Below, one piece after another: positions 6,121 to 13,812 of a DNA stretch of 64,000 nucleotides. This DNA is from Cuneatibacter sp. NSJ-177 (GTDB lineage: Bacteria; Bacillota; Clostridia; Lachnospirales; Lachnospiraceae): NCBI RefSeq assembly GCF_022867805.1, contig NZ_JALIFO010000002.1:558001-622000 (forward strand), read 5' to 3'. Below the pieces are notes generated by a model that was not told where the DNA came from, did not search any database, and saw only the letters and a program-made list of their open reading frames with translations. The position numbers and the translations under genes are program-made. Each line of letters starts with the position of its first letter. Position 1 is the stretch's first letter.

Positions 6121-8339
6121 TCCTCCACCTCCCGGATACAGTCGGTAAGTCCGGAGTAGCGTTTTTGCTCCTCCGCATTGTCCACCATGGCCTGAAAGGC
6201 TTCCGGCAGCCCGACGATGCAGACGCAAGACCTGGCCCGCGTCACGGCCGTATAGATCAGATTCCGATTCATCAACATGCGGGGGCCGGTCAAAACCGGG
6301 ATCACAACCGCCGGATACTCGCTTCCTTGCGCCTTGTGCACCGTCACCGCATAGGCTAGTTCCAGCTCGTCCGCCTGCTTGAACGGATAAGACACCAGGC
6401 GGCCCTCATCGAATTCCACCAAAAGTTCCTCGGAAAAAAGGTTCATCTCCCGGATGGTGCCCATGTCGCCGTTGAACACACCGGTTCCCTTCTCCTTGGG
6501 AATCCCGTAGGAATCCCTCATCTCCCATTCCACCTGATAGTTGTTCCGGATCTGCATGACCTTGTCGCCTTCCCGGAAGATTCCCTGGGGAAACTGCTTC
6601 TCTTTTTTAGAAGCATCGGGCGGATTCAGAAAATGCTGGAGCACACTGTTTAGATGTTCCACCCCCAGCACGCCTTTCCGCATCGGCGTCAGAACCTGGA
6701 TATCAAAAGGTTTCGCATGGACATAGCCCGGAAGCTTATCCCGGACGAGGCCAATCACCGCATTGATCACCTGATTGGCCTCGTTCCGTTTGACGAACAG
6801 AAAATCCCGGCTCCGCTTATCCGCATTGATCCAATCCCCATCGTGGATCCGATGGGCGTTTAAAACGATATCGCTTGCTTCCTCCTGCCGGAAGATCCTG
6901 GTCAGGCACACTACATGAAAGCTCTCGGAATCAATGATATCCCGCAGAACATTGCCCGGCCCGACCGACGGGAGCTGACTCGCGTCCCCGACCAAGATCA
7001 GCCGGGTTCCCACCTGTACCGCCTTTAAAAGCGAGTAAAACAAGTGAATGTCCACCATGGACATCTCGTCGATCACAACCACATCCGCGTCCAGAGGATT
7101 GGACTCGTTCCGCTCAAAACGCACCGACGCGTCGGAACCTTCCCCGCCGGGCATCCCCGAAAACTCCAGCATCCGATGAATGGTCCTGGCTTCGAACCCG
7201 GTGGCTTCGGTCATGCGCTTAGCTGCCCTTCCGGTGGGCGCCGCCAGCTGAATCTCCAGACCGGCCTGCTCGAAATACCGGAGGATCGCGTTGATCGTCG
7301 TGGTCTTGCCGGTGCCCGGTCCGCCGGTGATCACAGTCACCCCGCCGCGGACCGCGACCTGCACCGCCTCCCGCTGCAAATCGTCCAGTTCCACGCCCTC
7401 TTCCCTCTCGCACTTGAGGAGGAATTCTTCCAGTTCTTTTTCGTCGGCTTCATAATCCACGTCGAGATCCTTCAACATCTTGGCCGTGTTCATCTCCATA
7501 TAGTAATACATGGCTGTATAGACCGCCGGCTCCCCGTTTTTCTCCTTCACCACCAGGCGCTTGTCCAGCACCAGATCCATGATGTGCTTGTCCATCGCGC
7601 CGTCCGGCACGTCCAGCAAAAGAGACGCATTCCGGAGCAGTTCCTCCTCCGGCAGATAGACGTGGCCGGAAGAAACCGCCCGCATCAGGGTATAATAAAT
7701 CCCGCTCCGAATCCGAAAATCCGAATCCGTGTGGATTCCGGCCTTCTGGGCGATCTCGTCCGCAATCTTAAATCCAACGCCGGGAATATCATCCGCGATC
7801 TGATACGGATTCGTTTGAACAAGACTGTAGAGCTGCGGTCCATATTTTTCATAGATTTTTACAGCTAGATTCAGGGAAATTCCATATTGCTGGAGAAAGA
7901 GCATCGCCTGGCGCAGTTCCCGTTTTTCCGCCACCTGAACGGCTATCTGCCGGGCGCCGTTTTCGCTGATGCCTTTCACCTCGGACAGGCGTTCCGGCTC
8001 TTCGTCAATGATGCGGAGGGTGTCCGCCTTGAATTTTTTCACGATGCGGGCCGCCAGCTGGGGACCGATGCCCTTCACCGCACCGGAACCCAGATAGCGC
8101 TCAATAGAAATGACGTCCTCCGGAGCCGTCACCTGATACCGCTCCACAGACAACTGTTCCCCATATAGGGGATGGCTGGTAAATGTCCCCTCGGCTTCAA
8201 GGGGTTCGCCTTCGCTTACATGGGGAAGTATTCCTACCAATGTATAGGTTTCGGAATCTGTCGTCAGTTCCAGAACCGTGTAGCCGTTTTCCTTGTTGCG
8301 GTAAACGATATGCTCCACATATCCTTTCACAGTTTCCAT
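6048..8339 (-). CDS. recD2: RecD2-type SF1B DNA helicase
   Basis: RecD2 is a stand-alone RecD-like 5'-3' helicase involved in DNA repair and replication-fork maintenance, found in bacteria without RecBC. At 763 residues it has the expected size. The N-terminal OB-like and helix-hairpin-helix region includes YLGSGAVKGIGPQLAARIV, followed by the Walker A GGPGTGKTT, the Walker B VVIDEMSMVD and the late motif AYAVTVHKAQGSEYPAV. It starts at an ATG with GGAGG five bases upstream. It follows mreB closely and precedes comF. Confidence 0.95.
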   Translation of the reverse strand: METVKGYVEHIVYRNKENGYTVLELTTDSETYTLVGILPHVSEGEPLEAEGTFTSHPLYGEQLSVERYQVTAPEDVISIERYLGSGAVKGIGPQLAARIVKKFKADTLRIIDEEPERLSEVKGISENGARQIAVQVAEKRELRQAMLFLQQYGISLNLAVKIYEKYGPQLYSLVQTNPYQIADDIPGVGFKIADEIAQKAGIHTDSDFRIRSGIYYTLMRAVSSGHVYLPEEELLRNASLLLDVPDGAMDKHIMDLVLDKRLVVKEKNGEPAVYTAMYYYMEMNTAKMLKDLDVDYEADEKELEEFLLKCEREEGVELDDLQREAVQVAVRGGVTVITGGPGTGKTTTINAILRYFEQAGLEIQLAAPTGRAAKRMTEATGFEARTIHRMLEFSGMPGGEGSDASVRFERNESNPLDADVVVIDEMSMVDIHLFYSLLKAVQVGTRLILVGDASQLPSVGPGNVLRDIIDSESFHVVCLTRIFRQEEASDIVLNAHRIHDGDWINADKRSRDFLFVKRNEANQVINAVIGLVRDKLPGYVHAKPFDIQVLTPMRKGVLGVEHLNSVLQHFLNPPDASKKEKQFPQGIFREGDKVMQIRNNYQVEWEMRDSYGIPKEKGTGVFNGDMGTIREMNLFSEELLVEFDEGRLVSYPFKQADELELAYAVTVHKAQGSEYPAVVIPVLTGPRMLMNRNLIYTAVTRARSCVCIVGLPEAFQAMVDNAEEQKRYSGLTDCIREVEDWKLEEAGFLNGFTPGAAQPAEIL

Positions 8340-8368
8340 TCATGCCTCCGTCTGCCGGCCGGGCCGGA

Positions 8369-9373
8369 TTACTTCTTATTAATATCCGACTTCGCCTCAT
8401 GAATGAATTCGATAAATTTGCCGGTGCCGATGGCAACCACGTTCATCGGCTCCTCGGCGATCATCGTATTGATGCCGGTCTTTTCCTCGATCAGCTCGTC
8501 CAATCCGCCGAGCAGGCTGCCGCCGCCGGTCATCACGATTCCGCGCTCATAGACGTCCGCCGCCAGCTCCGGGGGCGTGCGCTCCAGCACATTGTGGACG
8601 GATTCCACAATCTTTAAGGCAGGCTCCTTCAAAGCCTCCATCATCTCATCGGATGTGATGGTCATGGTCTTCGGCAGACCGGTCACCAGATTCCGGCCGC
8701 GGACATCCATGGTCAGCATCTCCGGGCGCGGATAAGCGCAGCCAATGTTGATCTTGATTTCCTCTGCCGTTCTCTCACCGATCAGAAGGTTATGCTTCTT
8801 TCTCATATAGCGGACGATCGCTTCGTCGAAATCATCGCCGGCCACCTTCACCGAAGTGCTGACGACGGTACCGCCCAGGGAAATCACCGCGATATCCGAA
8901 GTACCGCCGCCGATGTCCACGATCATATTGCCGCAGGCCTTGGAAATGTCGATACCGGCGCCGATGGCGGCCGCTACCGGCTCCTCAATGATGCTGACCT
9001 CGCGGGCGCCCGCCTGATAAGTCGCATCCTCCACGGCCTTTTTCTCCACCTCAGTGGCTCCGCTGGGAATGCAGACGCTGATCCTCGGTTTTCTCAGGGT
9101 CTTCTTCCCCATGGCCTTCTTGATAAAATACTTTAACATCTTTTCGGTGATGGCGTAATCGGAAATCACGCCCTGACGCAGAGGGCGGATCGCCACGATG
9201 TTGCCCGGCGTACGGCCAATCATTTTCCGGGCCTCTTCACCGATTTCCTTGATCTCGTTCGTGTCCCGGTCGAAAGCAACGACCGAGGGCTCCTTTAATA
9301 CAATTCCTTTTCCTTTTATATAGACCAGAATGCTGGCTGTTCCCAAATCAATTCCGATGTCCATGGAAAGCAT
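8369..9373 (-). CDS. mreB: MreB/Mbl rod-shape actin-like protein
   Basis: This bacterial actin forms filaments under the membrane and directs elongation of the cell wall. The 334-residue sequence has IGIDLGTASILVYIKGKGI (phosphate 1), IVDIGGGTSDIAVISLGG (phosphate 2) and GIVMTGGGSLLGGLDELI (adenosine motif). AGGAGG lies nine bases before the ATG. No mreC or mreD follows, which suggests an Mbl- or MreB2-like stand-alone paralogue; sequence comparison is needed to say which. Its own sigma-A promoter is visible upstream. Confidence 0.93.
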   Translation of the reverse strand: MLSMDIGIDLGTASILVYIKGKGIVLKEPSVVAFDRDTNEIKEIGEEARKMIGRTPGNIVAIRPLRQGVISDYAITEKMLKYFIKKAMGKKTLRKPRISVCIPSGATEVEKKAVEDATYQAGAREVSIIEEPVAAAIGAGIDISKACGNMIVDIGGGTSDIAVISLGGTVVSTSVKVAGDDFDEAIVRYMRKKHNLLIGERTAEEIKINIGCAYPRPEMLTMDVRGRNLVTGLPKTMTITSDEMMEALKEPALKIVESVHNVLERTPPELAADVYERGIVMTGGGSLLGGLDELIEEKTGINTMIAEEPMNVVAIGTGKFIEFIHEAKSDINKK

Positions 9374-9407
9374 AGATGAATACCTCCTTTTTTACGGTCT
9401 CGTTTCT

Positions 9408-9435
9408 ATTATATACAAATCACCGCCTTTTTCAA
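9408..9435 (-). promoter_or_regulatory. Sigma-A promoter of mreB
   Basis: On the minus strand TTGAAA, a 16-base spacer and TATAAT lie 35-60 bases upstream of the mreB ATG. Confidence 0.7.
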
Positions 9436-9610
9436 ATGGTTTTTCTCTTAAGATTGAAATTAATGCGCGCGCCGCAGGCGGAAAGCAGGCCCGGCCTGCG
9501 CAGTTTGTCGAGCCCGCTTTCTTTCTGTCGAAAATGGCCGCTTTCGGCATCCTGCGGCGCTTAGAATCCCAGCGTTTTCAAAAACTCCGAAGACGCCACG
9601 CCGTCACTCC

Positions 9611-9691
9611 CTATGAATGGAGCTTGTCCAGGAAATGGAGAATGGCGGCTGCCGCAAGGCTTGCCAGAACTCCGATCACAAAATCTGTCAT
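9611..9691 (-). CDS. 26-residue single-pass membrane microprotein, possible type I toxin-like peptide
   Basis: A short ATG frame encodes MTDFVIGVLASL followed by a run of Ala, Ile and Leu and a charged end (DKLHS). Almost the whole peptide is one membrane helix. Two AGGAGG sites lie upstream, the nearer one eight bases from the ATG, and this is the best reason to call it real in a 1.1-kb stretch without other genes. The layout recalls type I toxin peptides of the Fst/TxpA kind, but also other small membrane peptides of Clostridia. No antisense RNA is proven. Confidence 0.55.
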   Translation of the reverse strand: MTDFVIGVLASLAAAAILHFLDKLHS

Positions 9692-9733
9692 AAGGTGAAT
9701 CCTCCTTTCTTATCCTCCTTGAGGCCTCACCTT
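9692..9733 (-). promoter_or_regulatory. Leader inverted repeat around the microprotein ribosome site
   Basis: AAGGTGA and TCACCTT, 28 bases apart, flank both AGGAGG sites and end right at the start codon. If the stem forms, the ribosome sites lie in its loop, suggesting structural control of translation. Confidence 0.4.
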
Positions 9734-9997
9734 AAATATGACAGAATGAAAGCAAAAAATTTTTTCGCATGCAGGAAATTTTCATCCACCGACCACAGGA
9801 ATGTGTGGTTTTATGTGTTTTACCTACTTTTCTTTTGTGGTTTTCTTGATTCATCCATGTCCTTTTTCATTTCGCTTAATAATTGCAATATTTTAACGTT
9901 TAAATCATATTTTATTTATAGATATTTTATACTTTGTTTGTGATTTTGCGTCCCTACGATCCCAAAAATCTCCTTTGGCCCAAATTTACAGCCACAA

Positions 9998-10045
9998 AAA
10001 AGGGAACGGAGCCAATCCACAGCGGAACTGGCTCCATTCCCTTTT
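9998..10045. terminator. Strong bidirectional hairpin
   Basis: A 17-bp stem with one mismatch (left arm 9998-10014, right arm 10029-10045) closes a 14-base loop. It has four A on one side and four T on the other, so it could end transcription in either direction. It lies between the microprotein and the DUF5131 gene. Confidence 0.6.
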
Positions 10046-10084
10046 CTCATATCTCAACCGGTAATTCGGCAATCGTTGGGGGGA

Positions 10085-10116
10085 TTGGCGGTGGGAACGG
10101 GGAATCCCACCGCCAA
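10085..10116. other. Perfect 12-bp hairpin, function unknown
   Basis: TTGGCGGTGGGA pairs perfectly with TCCCACCGCCAA across eight bases. No T-run follows on either strand. A short palindrome AAAAAGCTTTTT follows at about 10125. It may be a structured RNA or a small mobile-repeat remnant. Confidence 0.4.
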
Positions 10117-10386
10117 CGAGCATAAAAAAGCTTTTTCACCACGAAAAGTGGTATATAGGAAGTATAAAACGTATATGTGAATAAATTATGAACATCTTAA
10201 GAAAAACGTAAGGTTTTTTACAAATTTTGTCGGAAGAGGGAACACTCAATGTGTTCATTTGTAGTTACATGATGTTTTTAGCCGAGAACGATCCAGATGT
10301 TGTTGAAAGGGGTTCCATTTTGTGGATATTTCTGTGTTTTGCCAACAACCGGAAGGCAGCCGCGCGTGAAATCCCTCCGGAACAGC

Positions 10387-10416
10387 TTGACAGAACAGCG
10401 GCTTCTTCGTTATAAT
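10387..10416 (+). promoter_or_regulatory. Sigma-A promoter of the DUF5131 gene
   Basis: A perfect TTGACA (10387-10392), an 18-base spacer and a perfect TATAAT (10411-10416) lie about 75 bases before the ATG. Confidence 0.85.
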
Positions 10417-10491
10417 TCGAATTCAATATCATTGCATTCAGGAAGCAAACGCAGGGCAGAACAACAAAATGACGGGACAAGGTGATTGAAA

Positions 10492-11199
10492 ATGGCAATG
10501 TGGAATCCATGGCGCGGCTGTCACAGGCACAGCGAAGGCTGTCAATACTGTTATATCCATAAAGGCGACTTCAAGCGCGGGGTTGATACGAACCAAATTG
10601 TAAAGACAGACAATTTCTATGCTCCTGTCGCGAAAAACAAGTCGGGAGCCTACAAGATCAAATCGGGACAACTGGTGTATCTCTGTTTTTCCACTGATTT
10701 TTTGATTGAGGACGCCGATCATTGGCGCGAAGAGTGCTGGCGTATGATACAGGAGCGCCAGGACCTGCACTTTCTCTTTCTGACCAAACGGATCGAGCGT
10801 TTTCTCGACTGTATTCCAGAAGACTGGAACGACGGATATGACAATGTGACCGTCGGCTGCACAGTTGAAAATCAAAGCCGGGCGGATGAACGGCTTTCCC
10901 TTTTTCAGAAGCTTCCCATCAAGCATCGGAATATCATCTGTCAGCCGCTGATCGGCCCGATCGATCTTTCCGCCTATTTGGAGAATACCGAGTTGGTTGT
11001 GGTTGGCGGCGAGTCAGATAAGAATGCCAGGCCCCTGAATTATCAGTGGGTGCTTGCCATCCGGGAACAATGCGTTTCTCATCATGTGCATTTTGAATTC
11101 CGGCAGTGCGGGACGCATTTTATCAAAGACGGCAAAACCTATACCTTAAATGTCCGTGATCTGTGCAGCCAGGCAAGAAAAGCCGGAATCAACTGTTGA
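10492..11199 (+). CDS. DUF5131 (phage Gp37/Gp68-like) family protein
   Basis: The 235-residue protein starts MAMWNPWRGCHRHSEGCQYC, with three Cys spaced C-x7-C-x2-C that could hold a metal or Fe-S cluster. Other conserved pieces are LVYLCFSTDFL, HFLFLTKRIERF, VTVGCTVENQ, RNIICQPLIGPIDL and VVVGGESDKNARPL, which match the Gp37/Gp68-like family. The family is related to radical SAM-like barrels, but no activity is known to me. The start is the ATG after AAGGTGATTGAAA; a TTG six bases earlier is too near the ribosome site. It has its own strong promoter and is apparently single. Confidence 0.8.
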   Translation: MAMWNPWRGCHRHSEGCQYCYIHKGDFKRGVDTNQIVKTDNFYAPVAKNKSGAYKIKSGQLVYLCFSTDFLIEDADHWREECWRMIQERQDLHFLFLTKRIERFLDCIPEDWNDGYDNVTVGCTVENQSRADERLSLFQKLPIKHRNIICQPLIGPIDLSAYLENTELVVVGGESDKNARPLNYQWVLAIREQCVSHHVHFEFRQCGTHFIKDGKTYTLNVRDLCSQARKAGINC

Positions 11200-11362
11200 A
11201 CCGGTAAATCAGGGTTTTGCGGACAGAAAGCAAGAACCCGCGACCTTGCCGCAAAAGGCAAGCAATGACCTCTCTTTTTTGTGCAAGCAGAGAGAGGAAA
11301 AGTTATAGGAAAAGCATTATAATAAGAAACGTACATGGATCTGCAAAAAAGGAGGCGTCCCG

Positions 11363-12214
11363 ATGGAATGGGTGGAGCGATTAAACCAGAGCATGAATTA
11401 CATTGAGGAACATTTGACGGAGGAAATTGACTATGAACAGCTTGGACGGATCGCCTGCTGCTCTGCCTATCATTATCAACGAATGTTTACCTATATGGCA
11501 GGCATTTCCCTGGCAGAGTATATCCGCCGGCGAAAAATGTCACTGGCGGCGGTGGATCTGAGGGAGGGGAAGGAGCGGGTGATTGATGTAGCCGCGAAAT
11601 ACGGTTATCATTCCCCCACCGCATTCAACCGGGCGTTCCAGGCTTTTCACGGGATTGCCCCATCGTCGGTGAAAATCGAAGGCGCAGCCGTAAAGTCTTT
11701 TTCTCCCATTGTATTTCGAATTGCTGTGAAAGGAGCAACAGAAATGAATTATCGAATAGAAACCAAAGATGCTTTTCGTATTATCGGTGTATCCGCACCG
11801 CTTGACAAAGAAATAGAAAACAATTTTATGGTGGTGCCGAAGCTGTGGCAGGATGCCGCCGAAAGCGGAATCATTCAAAAATTGGCGGGCATGATGGACG
11901 CGCCGCCGATGGGGCTTTTGGGGGTCAGCGCCTGCCATGATGCAGACCAGTGGCGCTATTTTATCGCGGTTTCCAGCACCAAGAAAAGCGACGAATTTGA
12001 GGAATACGCGGTCCCCGCGTCCACCTGGGCCATTTTCTCCGGAACAGGAACGAACCAGTCCATTCAGGAATTGGAACAGCGCATCATAACGGAATGGCTT
12101 CCGACTTCCGGATATGAGTACGCCGACGCTCCGGACCTTGAGGTCTATCTCAATCCGGACCCGCAAAACGCGCAGTACGAGGTATGGATTCCCGTGACAA
12201 GAAAACAGGCATAA
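11363..12214 (+). CDS. AraC family regulator with GyrI-like effector domain
   Basis: Residues 1-110 are a double helix-turn-helix AraC DNA-binding region (EHLTEEIDYEQLGRIACCSA and later DVAAKYGYHSPTAFNRAFQ). Residues 125-283 resemble the GyrI/Rob effector-binding fold (YRIETKDAFRIIGVSAPL and later FEEYAVPASTWAIFSGTGT). Such proteins sense small hydrophobic or cationic compounds and often control efflux. AAAAAAGGAGG precedes the ATG and a TATAAT lies at 11318-11323. The downstream unknown gene starts 12 bases after its stop, so the two are probably co-transcribed. Confidence 0.88.
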   Translation: MEWVERLNQSMNYIEEHLTEEIDYEQLGRIACCSAYHYQRMFTYMAGISLAEYIRRRKMSLAAVDLREGKERVIDVAAKYGYHSPTAFNRAFQAFHGIAPSSVKIEGAAVKSFSPIVFRIAVKGATEMNYRIETKDAFRIIGVSAPLDKEIENNFMVVPKLWQDAAESGIIQKLAGMMDAPPMGLLGVSACHDADQWRYFIAVSSTKKSDEFEEYAVPASTWAIFSGTGTNQSIQELEQRIITEWLPTSGYEYADAPDLEVYLNPDPQNAQYEVWIPVTRKQA

Positions 12215-12226
12215 AGAGAGGTGTTT

Positions 12227-12697
12227 ATGGATGAAAAATTCTGTCTATTTCTGGAAACTGTTGATGACCGTTATCGCGATTTCGTAAATCAAATCCACGC
12301 GTATTTAACGGAAAAAGGCTGCAAGTGCAAGATCCAAACCGCGAAAAGCGGGTATACCGTATCGTATGTATTCAACAATAACAGGACTTTCGCGACCTTT
12401 CTGTCACGAAAAACAGGGATGAAGCTGCGGATCTATCCCAAACAGCTTCAAAAATACCAAGGATTTTTGGACTCTCTTCCGGAAAAGATGAAAGAGGAAA
12501 TCAAAAAATCCTCTGTCTGCAAACGACTGGTCAATCCCGACGAATGCAATCCAAAATGCGTGATGGGATACGCCTTTATCATGGATGGCGAACCTTACCA
12601 GAAATGCCGCCATATGGCGTTTCAGCCTACCCTGAGCGAGGAAAACAATCCGTTCCTGCTGCGTTTCTTGGAATACGAGCTTGAGAACAGCTGCTGA
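12227..12697 (+). CDS. Conserved hypothetical Cys-rich protein
   Basis: A 156-residue soluble protein in the same operon as the AraC/GyrI regulator. Its C-terminal third has NPDECNPKCVMGYAFIMDGE and YQKCRHMAF, with Cys spacing that could bind a metal. The N-terminal part (CLFLETVDDRYRDFVNQIHA) is helical. I choose the ATG at 12227 because GAGAGG sits five bases before it; the earlier GTG overlaps that site. I do not recognise the family. Its position suggests a partner or target of the regulator. Confidence 0.7.
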   Translation: MDEKFCLFLETVDDRYRDFVNQIHAYLTEKGCKCKIQTAKSGYTVSYVFNNNRTFATFLSRKTGMKLRIYPKQLQKYQGFLDSLPEKMKEEIKKSSVCKRLVNPDECNPKCVMGYAFIMDGEPYQKCRHMAFQPTLSEENNPFLLRFLEYELENSC

Positions 12698-12702
12698 GCC
12701 TC

Positions 12703-13680
12703 TCACTCTTTGTCCTTTGCCTCTTTTTTTTGCTGCCTTTGAATCCGAAGCATCTCCCGACGGAACGCCGCCTGTTTTTTCAGCATATGGAAGCTGTCCC
12801 GATAGCGGCCTGATGTTGCGGTCGGGTTCCGCTTCAACATGCCGGAGGAAGACTCCTGGGCTTTCCTTAGCAGCTCCTCAACCTGATGACCGGCAAGCTT
12901 TGCCTTTTCCCGGACCATCTGGTATCCCGGATTTTCCTCCCGGCGCGCTCTCTCGATTCCTCTGGCCGTCCACCAATCATCCAGGCGTTTTTCCCAGGCC
13001 TCGGTTCTTCCTTCCGCCTTATCCTCCATATTCTGACGGATCAATTCCAGCCTCTCGCTGATGGCCTGGGCCGCGTCGTCCATGCGCTCACCCAGCTGTT
13101 CGTAGGCTTCCCGCAGCTGCGCCTCCATTTCTGCTTTGGCCTTCTCCAGAGCAGACAGGACTTTGGCAAGATCCAGAGCCGCCTTGACCGAAATCACGGT
13201 GTCGTAGACAAACGCCGCGCCGATCGTGCCGTCCAAAACTGCCAGAAGAACAAAGGGCATCGCCATCACCATCTGTTCTAAGGGCTTATGGGCGATCTCC
13301 GTCAAAAACAGGGTAAGAACCCCCCAGAACAGGGAGGATTTTAGACAGATCACACCTTTATAATTCCATTTCTGGTTGCTGTAATCCCAATACTTGACCT
13401 TAAAAATGGCCTCCATCCCCAGCCCCACCACCAATTCCAAAAGGGTGGCTCCGACCACGCCGGAAAGGTAGGTCAGAATCAGGTTCCCCCGAAACGGCAG
13501 GGAGGCAAAGAGCATGATCACTGCGCCCGATCCGTACAGCGGCAGCATGGGAAGATGCAAAAAACCGCGGTTTACCCACCGCTTTTCTTTCACGGAGACG
13601 AAACAGCTTTCCCAGATCCAACCGATAAAGCAATAAATAAAAAAGAACAGCATCCACTGCAAAGGAGTGTAGGAATACAT
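12703..13680 (-). CDS. Putative ABC-transporter type IV membrane protein with coiled-coil tail
   Basis: Residues 1-165 hold several membrane segments and open with YTPLQWMLFFFIYCFIGWIW, then VKEKRWVNRGFLHLP and LYGSGAVIMLF. This pattern matches the putative ABC transporter (type IV/CmpB-like) family of Firmicutes. Residues 170-325 are charged, helical and likely coiled coil in the cytoplasm. The start is the ATG at 13680, with GAGG six bases before it; an earlier ATG at 13701 has no ribosome site. It converges on the unknown gene to its left with only a few bases between. No ATPase partner is nearby, so the transport role is uncertain. Confidence 0.75.
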   Translation of the reverse strand: MYSYTPLQWMLFFFIYCFIGWIWESCFVSVKEKRWVNRGFLHLPMLPLYGSGAVIMLFASLPFRGNLILTYLSGVVGATLLELVVGLGMEAIFKVKYWDYSNQKWNYKGVICLKSSLFWGVLTLFLTEIAHKPLEQMVMAMPFVLLAVLDGTIGAAFVYDTVISVKAALDLAKVLSALEKAKAEMEAQLREAYEQLGERMDDAAQAISERLELIRQNMEDKAEGRTEAWEKRLDDWWTARGIERARREENPGYQMVREKAKLAGHQVEELLRKAQESSSGMLKRNPTATSGRYRDSFHMLKKQAAFRREMLRIQRQQKKEAKDKE

Positions 13681-13812
13681 AAAATCCTCTTTTCTGCGCA
13701 TTCATGGCAGCGTAAAAAATGTCTCACATTAAACTGCCGCGGCCGTTTTTCTCAAACGGATTGTGTTATTTTAGAATAACAGACCCTTCCTCCTCTGTCA
13801 ATCCGGGGACAA

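Noticed and set aside
10227-10485. Two short plus-strand open frames before the DUF5131 gene
   Set aside because: They overlap its promoter, have poor ribosome sites and show no recognisable protein.
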